A stretch of 64,000 nucleotides of DNA from Parashewanella tropica (GCF_004358445.1 NZ_CP037951.1:2405501-2469500), one strand, 5' to 3'; numbered from the stretch's first letter, positions 1-10,207 are shown. Translations and numbers: made by a program. The notes: generated by a model from the letters alone, not told the origin.

Positions 1-144
1 TGGTGTGCCACCCGGCTCACGAGTGCAAACAATGGTTTGCCCAGTGTGTTTTTCAATATAATCACGAACTAAATTGATGGCGCTAGATTTTCCAGCACCT
101 TCAAGGCCCTCAATAACAATAAATTTGCCTTGTTCTACGGTCAT
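1..144 (-). CDS. tmk: Thymidylate kinase, N-terminal part (cut by window edge)
   Basis: The first 48 codons of dTMP kinase, which phosphorylates dTMP to dTDP for DNA synthesis. The visible N-terminus reads as a P-loop kinase: [15 protein letters not shown] carries the Walker A GxxGxGKS at about residues 14-21, and CTREPGGTP matches the conserved REPGGT dTMP-binding stretch. The ATG at 144 overlaps the mltG TGA (141-143), so the two are translationally coupled. The pabC-mltG-tmk order is standard in gammaproteobacteria. The rest of the gene lies outside the window. Confidence 0.93.
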   Translation of the reverse strand, partial: MTVEQGKFIVIEGLEGAGKSSAINLVRDYIEKHTGQTIVCTREPGGTP

Positions 145-1139
145 TTTCTATTTCTCTGGTACTGATTCACAGCACGATTGTGTTGTCTTAATGTTTTAGA
201 AAAAATATGACTGCCATCATTTCTAGAAACAAAATATAAGTAATTTACATCAGCAGGATGCGCTGCGGCTTGAATGGATGCAAGACTTGGTGCCGCAATT
301 GGAGTCGGTGGCAACCCATTTATTCGATAGGTATTAAATGGTGTTTTTTCCCTAAGATCTTTACGAGTAATATTTCCCTTAAACCTTTCACCCATTCCAT
401 AGATAACCGTAGGATCCGTTTGCAGACGCATTCTCTTGCGTAAACGATTATTGAATACCGCTGAGATGATATCTCGCTCACTCGGTTTTGCCGTTTCTTT
501 TTCGATGATGGATGCCAAAATTAGCAACTCGTATGAATTACTAACCTGAACATTTTTAGCTCGATTATCCCAAATTTGCTGTAATTCAGCCTGCATCTTT
601 TTATAGCTTTGGTTAAGAATATCCACCAGCTTTGTCGAAGACGTATATTGATAAGTATCTGGAAAGAACTTTCCTTCAGGTTTACCTGATGTGTCTCCAT
701 TGAGCTCCAAGACTTGTTCAAAAATGTTGTTATCCACTACCAGTCTTGGTTGACGTTGAAGCAGTGCTAACCATTGTTGAATCGTATGCCCTTCAATCAA
801 AGTCACGCGATATTTTTTAACATCACCCGTGTTTAACTTAGTAATGAGTGAAAGCGGTGTATCTTGAGGTGTTAACTGATACACGCCTTTTTGTAGATTT
901 TGATGTTCGGGGTAGAGCTTAAGGTAGAGTTTGAATTTCCAAACCTCAGTAAGATCTCCCTGACGTACCAGTTTATTTAGAGTTCCTGTCATCGAAGCGC
1001 CATTCTCGACCCACAATTCTCTCGATTCTGAGATTTTCATTGGCGTCTTCATGTATGCTTCGACTTGGTGCTTAACAACAAACACTGATGCAATCACAGT
1101 AATAAACAAAACAGAAAGCACTATTTTCAGCCATTTCAT
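141..1139 (-). CDS. mltG: Endolytic murein transglycosylase MltG
   Basis: 332 aa, the usual length for MltG (YceG), an inner-membrane lytic transglycosylase that cuts nascent glycan strands and sets their length. One N-terminal membrane anchor spans about residues 5-24, followed by a LysM-like region ([11 protein letters not shown] near 90-100) and the catalytic domain. The motif ASIIEKET places the catalytic Glu near residue 213, and [10 protein letters not shown] follows as in the family. It overlaps pabC upstream (ATGA) and tmk downstream by 4 bp each, so it is part of one operon dcd-pabC-mltG-tmk. Confidence 0.95.
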   Translation of the reverse strand: MKWLKIVLSVLFITVIASVFVVKHQVEAYMKTPMKISESRELWVENGASMTGTLNKLVRQGDLTEVWKFKLYLKLYPEHQNLQKGVYQLTPQDTPLSLITKLNTGDVKKYRVTLIEGHTIQQWLALLQRQPRLVVDNNIFEQVLELNGDTSGKPEGKFFPDTYQYTSSTKLVDILNQSYKKMQAELQQIWDNRAKNVQVSNSYELLILASIIEKETAKPSERDIISAVFNNRLRKRMRLQTDPTVIYGMGERFKGNITRKDLREKTPFNTYRINGLPPTPIAAPSLASIQAAAHPADVNYLYFVSRNDGSHIFSKTLRQHNRAVNQYQRNRK

Positions 1140-1984
1140 AAGCTGACTCCTAACTGAGATCTCAGAGTCTCAGTTATCGAACTTTTATCGAACACCTTGT
1201 CATCTATTTGCACAATATCAACCACGCCCATCAAGCTATTGGTGATAAAAGAATGTTGCATATGCTGAAATTTTTCTTTGGGGATGGACTGAACTTCAAC
1301 GTGCTCACCAGATTCAAGTAACCTCTGAATGACTTGTTCACGCATCACGCCCGATACCCCACTTTTGGAAAGGCACGGCGTTAACCACTTTTCACCATCA
1401 TGAAAAAAGATATTAGCCATTGATGATTCAATCACCATATCGTCAGTATCCATGACCAGCCAATCTTGAAAACCTTCACTCAATGATTGAGATTTGATCA
1501 TCACTTGTTCTAAACGGTTCAAGTGTTTCATTCCAGCTAATATCGGTTGCTTAGCTAATTTGATAGCTGAACTTTGAAGCTTTATACCTTGCTTTTGCCA
1601 ATTTGAATATTGTTCTGGCAGTGGAAATACTGAAACCAACTCAGTAACACTAGATGAATCAGGTGCTTGATAGCCTCGACCACCGACACCACGAGTAATG
1701 AGGAGTTTTAGCCCTTGCAAAGGATGTTGAAGCGAGACTTCCTTTAGATGTTCGAGTAAAGCTGAATTAGGACTCCAGTATTGCTGATCTACTTTTATAT
1801 TTAGTCTAAAGGCGGCTTGAGTAAGCCGCTGGATATGAGTATCAAGAAACTGAATTTGCCCATGTGAATCTATTCGCATTGTTGCAAATAGTCCATCACC
1901 ATAGGCCATTCCTCGATCAAAGGCGTTGCAATGCTTTCCCTGCAAATCAGATTCACTCTGACCATTAATCCATAACTTCTGCAT
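1136..1984 (-). CDS. pabC: Aminodeoxychorismate lyase (PabC)
   Basis: 282 aa fold-type IV PLP enzyme that releases pyruvate from 4-amino-4-deoxychorismate to give p-aminobenzoate for folate synthesis. The stretch GMKHLNRLEQV holds the Schiff-base lysine (about K153), and FDRGMAYGDGLFATMR is the typical N-terminal block. I start at the ATG at 1984 and not the TTG two codons upstream: an AGGA lies 6 nt before the ATG but would touch the TTG. It begins 2 bp after the dcd stop and overlaps mltG by 4 bp. A branched-chain or D-amino-acid aminotransferase is the related alternative, but context favours PabC. Confidence 0.92.
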   Translation of the reverse strand: MQKLWINGQSESDLQGKHCNAFDRGMAYGDGLFATMRIDSHGQIQFLDTHIQRLTQAAFRLNIKVDQQYWSPNSALLEHLKEVSLQHPLQGLKLLITRGVGGRGYQAPDSSSVTELVSVFPLPEQYSNWQKQGIKLQSSAIKLAKQPILAGMKHLNRLEQVMIKSQSLSEGFQDWLVMDTDDMVIESSMANIFFHDGEKWLTPCLSKSGVSGVMREQVIQRLLESGEHVEVQSIPKEKFQHMQHSFITNSLMGVVDIVQIDDKVFDKSSITETLRSQLGVSL

Positions 1985-1986
1985 TA

Positions 1987-2568
1987 TCAATCCTGACTAA
2001 TACGACTGGCTACAGCTTCTTGTTGATCTTTATACTTGGCACTTTTACGTTTGTTATAAGGTCTAGCTACTGGAGTAGAAAGTCGCTCAAAGTTCAACGC
2101 GCCAATGGTCATGTTTGGTCGCAATGCCAGCGGCAATTTGCCACTGTTGTAAAACTCTAAAACAATTTTTCCTTGCCAGCCTGGATCAATACGATGAGCT
2201 GTAACGTGTACCATCAACCCCAATCGAGCCAATGACGAGCGACCGTCTAACCAACCCACAATATCTGGGGGTAAAGTAACACTTTCATAAGTCACAGCGA
2301 GCGCTAATTCCCCAGGATGAAGGAAGAATGCTTCCCCATCAGGAATATCAATTTGCTCGCTCATAACTCTGTCTAGTGCCGCTTGCACATCAGCGCTAGG
2401 ACCACTTAAATCAATGAATGGTGCGGTGTGATCTTTAAATACACGAAACTGATTACCTAATCGAACATCCATGCTGACTCCCGAAATAGCTTCGGGCTCT
2501 GGTCGTGGAGTAATAATAATTTCTTGGTTGTCTAACGCTTTTTCGATTTCAATATCAGTTAATCGCAT
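1987..2568 (-). CDS. dcd: dCTP deaminase
   Basis: 193 aa, the same length as E. coli Dcd, which converts dCTP to dUTP as the main source of dUMP for thymidylate synthesis. The GRSSLARLG and [18 protein letters not shown] blocks are diagnostic; the catalytic base Glu falls at residue 138 as in E. coli. It heads the tight run dcd-pabC-mltG-tmk, so two steps of dTTP supply (Dcd and Tmk) share a transcription unit with folate and cell-wall genes. In many relatives fabF occupies the position upstream of pabC. Confidence 0.96.
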   Translation of the reverse strand: MRLTDIEIEKALDNQEIIITPRPEPEAISGVSMDVRLGNQFRVFKDHTAPFIDLSGPSADVQAALDRVMSEQIDIPDGEAFFLHPGELALAVTYESVTLPPDIVGWLDGRSSLARLGLMVHVTAHRIDPGWQGKIVLEFYNSGKLPLALRPNMTIGALNFERLSTPVARPYNKRKSAKYKDQQEAVASRISQD

Positions 2569-2635
2569 TTCTAATTAGATTCCTTGTGCCAAATACAATG
2601 TCCTTCCACTAACATCAATAACCTTAGCTAGTGGG

Positions 2636-3277
2636 TTACTTCGCCAATAAATGCTGAATTCTGGCTTTTAAAATGTCGGTTGCAATACGGTTTTTACCGC
2701 CTCTTGGAACAATAATATCAGCATATTGCTTAGAAGGTTCTATAAACTGCATAAACATAGGGCGAACAGTCTTTTTATACTGTGAGATAACCGACTCCAT
2801 TGTACGACCACGCTCTTCAACATCACGCTGTAAACGACGTAAGAAGCAGATATCTAGCGGAGTATCCATGAACACGCTCGCATCAAAAAGCTCTCTTAGC
2901 TTAGGGTCGGTCAGCAGTAAAATTCCCTCAAGAATAATGACTTTTTTAGGCGTGATATGGTTTGTCTCATCAGGCTTGCGAGTATGAGTTACATAGCAAT
3001 ATTGCGGGATCTCAATATCATTTCCCGCTTTCAGATCCAAAAGGTGCTCTCTAAGTAAAGCGTGATCCATAGACTGTGGATGGTCATAGTTAGTTTTAAC
3101 TCTTTCTTCCATCGTCATGTGGCTTTGATCATGATAGTAGGCATCTTCGTTAATTACGGCAATTTGGTCCGTTCCTAGATCACGTCTAAGTTCATCAAAA
3201 ATCGTCCTTGCAATTAAACTCTTTCCTGAGGCTGAAGCTCCTGCGATAGCGATGATCACACACTGCTGAGAATTCAT
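2636..3277 (-). CDS. udk: Uridine kinase
   Basis: 213 aa, standard length. Phosphorylates uridine and cytidine to UMP and CMP in pyrimidine salvage. The P-loop GASASGKS is at residues 13-20, [10 protein letters not shown] is the substrate-binding block, and YDHPQSMD and LEGILLLTD follow in family order. It is transcribed 9 bp downstream of apbC on the same strand and 67 bp upstream of dcd, consistent with one nucleotide-metabolism unit. Confidence 0.96.
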   Translation of the reverse strand: MNSQQCVIIAIAGASASGKSLIARTIFDELRRDLGTDQIAVINEDAYYHDQSHMTMEERVKTNYDHPQSMDHALLREHLLDLKAGNDIEIPQYCYVTHTRKPDETNHITPKKVIILEGILLLTDPKLRELFDASVFMDTPLDICFLRRLQRDVEERGRTMESVISQYKKTVRPMFMQFIEPSKQYADIIVPRGGKNRIATDILKARIQHLLAK

Positions 3278-3286
3278 ACTTATACC

Positions 3287-4123
3287 TTACTCATCATCTG
3301 AAATACTAATAGAGACACTTGATTGTTGCTGAGCTGCAACTTGCTTCACAATTTGGTTAGCAATCTGAATATATAAATCACTAATGGCAGAGTCTGGGTC
3401 TGAAACCAAAGTTGGCTTACCCATATCCATAGCTTCCCGAATACTGAGTTGTAACGGTAATGCTCCCAAAAATGGAACTTGATATTGTTCTGCGGTGCGT
3501 TTGCCACCTTGTTCACCAAAAATAGGTTCTTGATGGTTACATTGGCTACAAATATGAATGCTCATATTTTCCACTACGCCCAAAATTGGCACGTTAACCT
3601 TTTGGAACATCTGAATCCCTTTCCGAGCATCAGATAAAGCAACATCTTGAGGTGTGGTTACGATTACGGCACCTGTTAAAGGCACTTTTTGAGATAGCGT
3701 TAACTGGATATCCCCAGTACCTGGAGGCATATCAACAAATAGATAATCTAGCTCAGGCCAAGCCGTTTCGTTCATTAATTGCGTTAATGCACCTGCCGCC
3801 ATTGGACCACGCCAGATAGCGGCATCTTCACTGTTGATTAAAAAACCAATGGATTGAGCAGTAATACCGTGAACCGATGCTGCCGTCATTTTCTTATCAC
3901 CAACCGCATCAGGCTTGAAGCTCTCTACTCCAAGCATAAGTGGGATAGACGGACCATAAATATCCGCATCTAATACTCCAACTTTCGCTCCAGTTTTCGC
4001 CATTGCAAGTGCAAGGTTTACCGTGGTTGTTGACTTACCAACACCACCTTTACCCGATGCAACGGCAATTACATGCTTAACCGATTTTAATAAAGGTGAA
4101 GAGTTCTGATTTGGTGGATTCAT
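3287..4123 (-). CDS. apbC: Mrp/ApbC iron-sulfur cluster carrier, short form
   Basis: P-loop NTPase that binds and transfers Fe-S clusters. The deviant Walker A GKGGVGKS is at residues 24-31 and the cluster-binding CSQC is at C192/C195. I choose the ATG at 4123 because the family alignment starts just before VKHVIAVASGKGG; a GTG at 4216 would add 31 residues that resemble nothing, and neither has a good Shine-Dalgarno. The N-terminal MIP18/DUF59 domain (about 90-100 residues) found in E. coli Mrp and most Shewanella homologs is absent, and there is no room for it before metG. It is divergent from metG. Confidence 0.9.
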   Translation of the reverse strand: MNPPNQNSSPLLKSVKHVIAVASGKGGVGKSTTTVNLALAMAKTGAKVGVLDADIYGPSIPLMLGVESFKPDAVGDKKMTAASVHGITAQSIGFLINSEDAAIWRGPMAAGALTQLMNETAWPELDYLFVDMPPGTGDIQLTLSQKVPLTGAVIVTTPQDVALSDARKGIQMFQKVNVPILGVVENMSIHICSQCNHQEPIFGEQGGKRTAEQYQVPFLGALPLQLSIREAMDMGKPTLVSDPDSAISDLYIQIANQIVKQVAAQQQSSVSISISDDE

Positions 4124-4355
4124 AATGCGTTTACGCAACCCGCAGAAAAATTTGCCCAAGTTTACCAGATAAACGTGATATTCGTCTTGTTGAGCGATTA
4201 TTTTTAGAGCGAACACATCAATAAACTTAAATATTTATCCAAAGTATTTTTTTTGATTACAAATAAGCCCGCTAATCCACTTTCATTAATGAAAAATTCA
4301 AGCACATCAGTTAAGATGCCAGCAATTGTACGAAATATTTATACGAAATAAGAAA

Positions 4356-6392
4356 ATGGCTGACACTCAACGCAAAATCTTAGCGACTTATGCACTTCCA
4401 TACGCCAACGGCTCTATTCATCTAGGCCACATGCTTGGTTTTATCAAAACTGATATTTGGACACGTTATCAAAAGCTTCGTGGTCATGAATGTCATTTCG
4501 TTTGTGCTGACGACGCTCATGGCACCCCAATCATGCTTAAAGCTCAACAAATGGGTATTAAGCCAGAAGAAATGATTGCTGCAGTTCAAAAAGAACATGA
4601 GCAAGATTTTGCCGATTTTAGAATCGCTTTCGATAACTATCACACTACTCACAGTGAAGAAAACAAATCGTTGGCGAGTGAAATTTATCTTAAGCTAAAA
4701 GAAAACGGTTACATCAAGACGCGTACCATTTCTCAGCTATTCGATCCTGAAAAATCCATGTTCTTACCAGATCGCTTTGTAAAAGGCACTTGCCCAAAAT
4801 GTAAGGCTGAAGAACAATACGGTGATAACTGCGATGTGTGTAGCGCGACCTATAGCCCGACAGATTTAATTAACCCTAAATCAGCGGTTTCTGGTGCTAC
4901 ACCAGTAATGAAAGATACTGAGCACTTCTTCTTCGACTTACCTGCGTTTGAAGACATGCTGAAAGAATGGACTCACTCAGGTTCACTACAACAAGAAATG
5001 GCGAATAAGCTGAATGAATGGTTTGAGCAAGGTCTACAACAATGGGATATCACTCGTGACGCACCATATTTCGGTTTTGAAATTCCAGGTGCTGAAGGCA
5101 AATACTTCTACGTTTGGCTAGATGCACCTATCGGTTATATGGGGTCATTCAAAAATCTGTGTGACAAACGTGGTGACTTAGATTTCAACGAATTCTGGAA
5201 GCAAGATTCTGATGCTGAAGTGTATCACTTCATCGGTAAAGACATCATGTACTTCCACAGCTTATTCTGGCCTGCAATGCTTAAAGGTTCTGGCTATCGC
5301 CAACCTAACAACGTGTATGTTCATGGCTTTGTCACGGTTAACGGTGCCAAAATGTCTAAGTCGAAAGGCACTTTCATCAAGGCTCGTACTTATCTTGAGC
5401 ATTTAGATCCTGAGTACCTACGTTATTATTATGCAGCCAAGCTAAACAGCCGTATTGATGATTTAGATCTGAACCTTGAAGATTTTGCTCAACGTGTGAA
5501 TTCTGACTTAGTTGGTAAATTAGTAAACCTTGCTTCTCGCACTGCTGGTTTTATCAAAAAACGTTTTGATGGAAAGTTAGCGGCTATCGAAGATAAAGCA
5601 CTTATCGAGCAATTTATTGCTAAGAAAGATGCGATCGCTGAAAGCTATGAAGCCCGTGAATTTGGTAAAGCCATGCGTGACATTATGGCACTGGCTGATA
5701 TCGCCAACGCTTACGTTGCTGAAATGGAACCTTGGAAGCTTATCAAGGAAGAAGACAAGCAACCTTTAGCTCACCAAGTATGCAGCACGGCATTAAATCT
5801 ATTCCGTGTTCTAGTGACTTACTTGAAGCCTGTTCTTCCACGTCTATCACAAGATGTTGAAGCCTTCATGAATGTTGAACTGACTTGGGATAGCCTAGAT
5901 GCTGATTTTGCTAACCATGAAATCAATGCATTCAAACCTATGATGCAACGTATTGAAATGGATAAAGTGAATACTATGGTTGAAGCGTCTAAAGAACACT
6001 TAGAAGCTGCGACTGCTCCTGCACAGCCAGAAGCTACAGGTCCACTTGCTGATGATCCAATCTCAGATACCATCGAATTTAATGACTTTGCTAAGTTAGA
6101 TCTTCGCATTGCAAAAATTGCTAAAGCCGAACACGTTGAAGGCGCTGATAAACTGCTTAAATTCCAACTCGATTTAGGTGGCGAAACCAAACAAGTATTT
6201 GCGGGCATTAAGTCTGCCTATAACCCTGAAGATTTAGAAGGTAAGCTTACGGTTATGGTTGCAAACCTTGCTCCACGTAAAATGAAGTTTGGTATTTCTG
6301 AAGGTATGGTGTTAGCCGCAGGTCCTGGTGGCAAAGATCTTTGGATTTTAGAGCCCCATGAAGGCGCACAACCAGGTATGCGTGTAAAATAA
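4356..6392 (+). CDS. metG: Methionyl-tRNA synthetase
   Basis: 678 aa, the dimeric class I enzyme that charges tRNA-Met. The HIGH motif appears as HLGH at 22-25 and KMSKS at 332-336. A zinc knuckle with paired CxxC (CPKC and CDVC near 145-160) sits in the connective domain. The C-terminal 100 residues ([12 protein letters not shown] to the end) form the EMAP-II/Trbp111 tRNA-binding domain that dimerises. The start [13 protein letters not shown] is used; an upstream TTG at 4326 would add ten unconserved residues. Confidence 0.97.
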   Translation: MADTQRKILATYALPYANGSIHLGHMLGFIKTDIWTRYQKLRGHECHFVCADDAHGTPIMLKAQQMGIKPEEMIAAVQKEHEQDFADFRIAFDNYHTTHSEENKSLASEIYLKLKENGYIKTRTISQLFDPEKSMFLPDRFVKGTCPKCKAEEQYGDNCDVCSATYSPTDLINPKSAVSGATPVMKDTEHFFFDLPAFEDMLKEWTHSGSLQQEMANKLNEWFEQGLQQWDITRDAPYFGFEIPGAEGKYFYVWLDAPIGYMGSFKNLCDKRGDLDFNEFWKQDSDAEVYHFIGKDIMYFHSLFWPAMLKGSGYRQPNNVYVHGFVTVNGAKMSKSKGTFIKARTYLEHLDPEYLRYYYAAKLNSRIDDLDLNLEDFAQRVNSDLVGKLVNLASRTAGFIKKRFDGKLAAIEDKALIEQFIAKKDAIAESYEAREFGKAMRDIMALADIANAYVAEMEPWKLIKEEDKQPLAHQVCSTALNLFRVLVTYLKPVLPRLSQDVEAFMNVELTWDSLDADFANHEINAFKPMMQRIEMDKVNTMVEASKEHLEAATAPAQPEATGPLADDPISDTIEFNDFAKLDLRIAKIAKAEHVEGADKLLKFQLDLGGETKQVFAGIKSAYNPEDLEGKLTVMVANLAPRKMKFGISEGMVLAAGPGGKDLWILEPHEGAQPGMRVK

Positions 6393-6409
6393 TTAACTCA
6401 CACTAGCAT

Positions 6410-6437
6410 CAGAGGGCTTAGTAAACAAAGCCCTCTG
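6410..6437. terminator. Hairpin between convergent metG and OGFr-like gene
   Basis: A 10-bp perfect stem (CAGAGGGCTT pairing with AAGCCCTCTG) with an 8-nt loop lies 18 bp after the metG stop. No U-run follows on either strand, so it is a weak intrinsic terminator or an mRNA 3'-end stabiliser. Confidence 0.55.
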
Positions 6438-6476
6438 CTCTCCAAACTAGACCATATTCACGCCCTAATCTTTTGA

Positions 6477-7571
6477 TTATAAGCTTACGACCCGATACCC
6501 CAAATTTTGAGCATCTAATTTCTGTCTTAAAGTTAACGTAACTTTTTCTAGTTTACTTTTATCTCTACCTCTTGCTGCGTTAACTGGTAAATACTCAGTG
6601 AGAACATCATGTAAACTCATAGCACAATCTTCAAAACCCACTTGTTTTAAAAATTGCACTGTTTGACAAATGCGGTCCATATTATGGTCGTATGTTGCCT
6701 TTTCCCACCTACTTTGAGCTTTAACTTCATCAGTAATAGAAACTCGATTACCTTCACGTTTCAACCCCCAGAAATCCAGCATAAAATCTAAACGTGCTGC
6801 AACACACTGTTGTAAATGCTCGCTCTCTTGTATCTCAACCGCCATAGGCTTGGTTAGTAAAGCGCCTTTACCTTTGCTTTCATGCTTTTGACTTGTAGGG
6901 AAAAGTAACTGGAAATAGCTTTTGTTTCTGTCTAGTACATCAGGCTCCATGTTCCTAATTTGTTCAAATGTGTATTTTGCACCGGGGGCTTGGTAAGCAT
7001 CGTCCTGAAGAGATTTCAACCAATGCTTTGTCATTGAGTTTTCAACTCTAGGCGAGCGTTCGGCTGTCGAACTCACTTTTACTCGAGGAAGGTTATGTCC
7101 TGAAGCAGTATGCTCTTCTAGCAAGCTGGTTCTCTCATCAGGAAACGATACAGGTGGCGAGACTATAACAGTGGGGGTTGTTGGTAAATTTATCCAAGTA
7201 AGATCTTTATTTAATGTAACTATTTCATCTTGATTATCATCTACAATGGCGAAACGATAGCGCCCTTCACTTTCTAGTGTAACCTTAGGCCTTAACTCAC
7301 TCTCATTTCCAACATAACTCATGAACTCTGCCATAGCGTACATTGCTTCCCTGCAGTATTGAGCGTGATAAATTTGATATATCGCGTGTGTTGCTCTTAC
7401 CTTTGATGTTCCGCAAACCCAGTCTTTTGCCTTATCACCGGATGTAGTCGAATCCACAAGGTCTTTTTCTTTCCTTAAGCTCATTACATGCCTAATCTCA
7501 GCTTCAGTTATACTTCTGGATGACGGCAGGCAACAATTAGTACTCGATAAACTAACAGCAACACCACTCAT
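6477..7571 (-). CDS. Opioid-growth-factor-receptor (OGFr)-like domain protein
   Basis: 364 aa. Residues about 195-330 follow the OGFr conserved region (Pfam family known in animals and some bacteria): a YFQLLFP block at 219-225 in the place of the family's YIQWLFP, ALLT at 237-240, MLDFWGL at 264-270, and DHNMDRI with a helix ending in LKQVGFE at 296-314, in the place of DHNHLRITRIL..LG. Residues 1-190 are unrecognised and Ser/Thr-rich near the start. No signal peptide or membrane span. It stands alone between housekeeping genes and is probably acquired. The domain call rests on remembered motif order; the function of bacterial members is not established. Confidence 0.6.
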   Translation of the reverse strand: MSGVAVSLSSTNCCLPSSRSITEAEIRHVMSLRKEKDLVDSTTSGDKAKDWVCGTSKVRATHAIYQIYHAQYCREAMYAMAEFMSYVGNESELRPKVTLESEGRYRFAIVDDNQDEIVTLNKDLTWINLPTTPTVIVSPPVSFPDERTSLLEEHTASGHNLPRVKVSSTAERSPRVENSMTKHWLKSLQDDAYQAPGAKYTFEQIRNMEPDVLDRNKSYFQLLFPTSQKHESKGKGALLTKPMAVEIQESEHLQQCVAARLDFMLDFWGLKREGNRVSITDEVKAQSRWEKATYDHNMDRICQTVQFLKQVGFEDCAMSLHDVLTEYLPVNAARGRDKSKLEKVTLTLRQKLDAQNLGYRVVSL

Positions 7572-7653
7572 AACTTTTCCACATCAACTTACAATGCGGC
7601 TAATTTAGCAAGAATGGCGTGTTGATAGTGAATTATGAACAGAATTTAACGTA

Positions 7654-8409
7654 TTAGACTGGATTAGGAATATCTATAAATTGATGCTTCAAATCAAATT
7701 GGTTAGCAAGGTGTTCTCCAAGAGCCTGAATGCCGAACCTTTCTGTAGCATGATGTCCTGCAGCAAAATAATGAATCCCTTGCTCAACAGCACTATGGAA
7801 AGTTCTTTCAGAAACTTCACCGCTGATATAGGCATCAACGCCTAGTTGAGCAGCTGTATCGATATAATCTTGTGCACCACCAGTACACCAAGCAATAGAT
7901 TTGATTACTTGCTTTACATCCCCGATATGGAGCGCTTCTCTGCCAAGGGTTTGCGTTAACTGATTTTTGAATTCACTAGCCGAAATAGCTTTGCTCAATT
8001 CGCCTTGCCATAGTAGATCTTGCGAGACACTTTCAACAACTTGAATATTGTGTATTCCTAGCTTTTTCCCTAATTGGACGTTATTTCCAACTTGATGATG
8101 AGCATCAACAGGCAAGTGATAGCCCATCAAATTAATGTCGTTAATTAACAGCGCCTTAATTCGCTTCTGTTTCATTCCGGTAATGACTTGTGGTTCACCT
8201 TTCCAAAAATACCCATGATGTACCAAAATCGCATCCGCATTTACCTCAATTGCGGCATCGATTAAAGCTTGGCTGGCTGTCACACCAGTTACTATGTTTG
8301 ATATATTATTCTTACCTTCTACCTGCAAACCGTTAGGCGCGTAATCCTTAAATTTGAATGTTTGTAAATAATCATCAAGGTATTTTACCAATTCATCACG
8401 AGTTATCAT
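7654..8409 (-). CDS. Nif3/YbgI-like dinuclear metal-centre protein
   Basis: 251 aa from the ATG at 8409 (a GTG four codons upstream is less like the family start). Close to E. coli YbgI: DYAPNGLQVEG, IVTGVTASQALIDAA and ILVHHGYFWKG carry the metal-binding histidines (HHG), and the C-terminal YFAAGHHATERFG supplies the second metal site. These proteins form toroidal hexamers with a dimetal centre; they are sometimes labelled GTP cyclohydrolase I type 2, but a physiological role is not firmly established. Single-gene unit. Confidence 0.9.
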   Translation of the reverse strand: MITRDELVKYLDDYLQTFKFKDYAPNGLQVEGKNNISNIVTGVTASQALIDAAIEVNADAILVHHGYFWKGEPQVITGMKQKRIKALLINDINLMGYHLPVDAHHQVGNNVQLGKKLGIHNIQVVESVSQDLLWQGELSKAISASEFKNQLTQTLGREALHIGDVKQVIKSIAWCTGGAQDYIDTAAQLGVDAYISGEVSERTFHSAVEQGIHYFAAGHHATERFGIQALGEHLANQFDLKHQFIDIPNPV

Positions 8410-8579
8410 TTTATATCTCACACGAAAGCTATTAGTTTTTTTTGAATTTTATCACGCTAAAACCTGCTATTTGACTCTAAATTCGGCGAATGACGCTGGA
8501 AATTGGACATTTTCCACAAATAAACGCTAAAATCACTCAATTGTTTTGTAACAGTTTAATAATAATTAGGTTATAACCC

Positions 8580-8924
8580 ATGGCGACATTAAGCAAAGAA
8601 GAGACTATCTCAGCACTCACGGCAGCAATAAAAAAGCATGAAGGTCGTGATGTAACCATAGAACAAAAGGGAAGCTGGTATAAAATTGATGGTGGTAAGT
8701 CAATGCGTTTCAGCGAGCTAGAAACTATGCTTGCATCATTTGGCTCTGAAAGCAGTCCTGTTGTAGAAGTAAAAAAAGAAACGGCTAAACCAAAGGCTGA
8801 GAAAAAAGCAAAGCCTTCTACAAAGAAATCAGCTGATAATACAGAAGGAAAACTACCGAAAGAATATTGGTTAGACTACCTATTCTCTTTAGGTGGCACA
8901 GTTACCCTTCCACGCGGCTTCTAA
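8580..8924 (+). CDS. Small conserved protein of unknown function
   Basis: 114 aa, cytoplasmic by composition. It has a compact N-terminal part (residues 1-55, helix then a possible beta hairpin with GSWYKIDGG), a Lys/Ala/Pro-rich flexible linker (62-90) and a short C-terminal tail YWLDYLFSLGGT. It ends in a clear terminator. I do not recognise a family with confidence. The charged linker between two ordered pieces suggests a protein or nucleic acid binding adaptor, but that is inference. Confidence 0.75.
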   Translation: MATLSKEETISALTAAIKKHEGRDVTIEQKGSWYKIDGGKSMRFSELETMLASFGSESSPVVEVKKETAKPKAEKKAKPSTKKSADNTEGKLPKEYWLDYLFSLGGTVTLPRGF

Positions 8925-8950
8925 GCTGAATTGATAGCTTTACTTCAATA

Positions 8951-8980
8951 AAAAACCTCCGTTGCTGGAGGTTTTTTTAT
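8951..8980. terminator. Bidirectional intrinsic terminator
   Basis: Stem AAAAACCTCC / GGAGGTTTTT with a 6-nt loop, flanked by A- and T-runs so that it works on both strands. It separates the convergent genes ending at 8924 and 8983. Confidence 0.9.
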
Positions 8981-8982
8981 TG

Positions 8983-9450
8983 CTACATCGCTTTGTCGAC
9001 TCTCACAAACCCTGTTAAATAAACAACTCTGACTTTATCTTTTGGATGAAATACCATCCCTGGATCAAAGTCCTGAATTACCCGAACTGTTTGTCCATCG
9101 TCTTGTTTTATCATTAACTCAACTAACTTATAAGTTCTATACTCGGGCCGGTGGTTATTTCGAGCGATTCCTCCACCAATGATCGCCCCTAAAGCTGTTG
9201 CTACATCTCGCCCAGAACCTTTACCAAATTGATTCCCGATAACGCCACCTAACAAGGCACCTCCAAAAGTTCTCCACCCTTGATTTCTGTCTTTTATTAG
9301 TTCTTGCTTGGTAATATTACGTACAGAAATGACACCACCGTATACTACTTTTTCTACGGGCTGCGCTGTATTTCGATCGTATGGGCCAGCAAACGTATAA
9401 CTGCTTAATATCAGTAATATTAATAGAAAATAGTTTATGGGTTTTAACAT
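8983..9450 (-). CDS. Glycine-zipper 2TM domain envelope protein (SlyB-like)
   Basis: 155 aa with a signal peptide (hydrophobic residues 7-20, cleavage after about SSYTFA). The central stretch FGGALLGGVIGNQFGKGSGRDVATALGAIIGGGIA (given here as positions about 62-96) is a glycine zipper of two antiparallel membrane-associating helices, as in SlyB/PcpRX-type outer-membrane proteins. The C-terminus (YKLVELMIKQDDGQTVRVIQ) matches the conserved SlyB tail. No lipobox Cys is visible at the cleavage site, so it is probably not a lipoprotein, unlike SlyB itself. Confidence 0.8.
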   Translation of the reverse strand: MLKPINYFLLILLILSSYTFAGPYDRNTAQPVEKVVYGGVISVRNITKQELIKDRNQGWRTFGGALLGGVIGNQFGKGSGRDVATALGAIIGGGIARNNHRPEYRTYKLVELMIKQDDGQTVRVIQDFDPGMVFHPKDKVRVVYLTGFVRVDKAM

Positions 9451-9502
9451 AGGTCGATTTCCGTTAAGTTATAAACATTGATGACTTCAATAAAGTACGA
9501 AT

Positions 9503-10207
9503 TTGCAATCATTAACTTTTTTATCCGATGACACTGTTTCCTTTCCACCTGTCAATCACGCTCTTGATGAGCCTAACGGCTTATTAGCTGTAGGCGGTGA
9601 TTTAAGCTCGAAGCGTTTGTTACAAGCTTATTATAGTGGTATTTTCCCATGGTTTAATGAAGACGACCCTGTCTTATGGTGGTCACCCGATCCAAGAGCA
9701 ATTATTCTTCCCGGCCAACTCCATATCAGTAAAAGTTTAGCTAAGTTTAATCGAAGACATAACTGGAAAATTACCATTAATCATGCTTTTGACCAAGTCA
9801 TACATCAATGTGCAAATCTTAGAGCCGATGAACAAGGTACATGGATTACAAAAGCCATTGAGCAAGCATACATCAAACTTCATCATTTGGGTCAAGCACA
9901 CTCAATTGAAGTTTGGGAAAATGATGGACTTATTGGTGGTTTATACGGCATTTCAGTAGGTAAAGTGTTTTGTGGAGAATCAATGTTTCACACTAAGACC
10001 AATGCCTCAAAAATTGCCATGATAGCCTTAGATATGCATCTACAAGCTTCAGAGTATGAATTATTGGACACCCAACTTATGAACCCACACTTGCAGAGTA
10101 TGGGAGCAAAAGAAATATCCCGAAAAGACTTTATCCAGCTATTATCAGTATTAAGAGAAAAAAATACAGTTTCAGACTGTTGGAAACCCGTTGTATTGAG
10201 GGAGTAA
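9503..10207 (+). CDS. aat: Leucyl/phenylalanyl-tRNA--protein transferase
   Basis: 234 aa. Transfers Leu or Phe from aminoacyl-tRNA to proteins with N-terminal Arg or Lys, making them ClpS/ClpAP substrates. Motifs EPNGLLAVGGDLS, YYSGIFPWF, WWSPDPRAI, GTWIT and HSIEVWENDGLIGGLYG...FCGESMF are all present. The start is TTG at 9503; an in-frame TAA at 9491 rules out anything longer and the family N-terminus aligns here. Bpt follows after 3 bp. Confidence 0.95.
   Translation: MQSLTFLSDDTVSFPPVNHALDEPNGLLAVGGDLSSKRLLQAYYSGIFPWFNEDDPVLWWSPDPRAIILPGQLHISKSLAKFNRRHNWKITINHAFDQVIHQCANLRADEQGTWITKAIEQAYIKLHHLGQAHSIEVWENDGLIGGLYGISVGKVFCGESMFHTKTNASKIAMIALDMHLQASEYELLDTQLMNPHLQSMGAKEISRKDFIQLLSVLREKNTVSDCWKPVVLRE

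Noticed and set aside
5819-6208. 129-codon minus-strand ORF inside metG
   Set aside because: Lies within a highly conserved gene (tRNA-binding domain) and has Ser/Ala-rich antisense composition.
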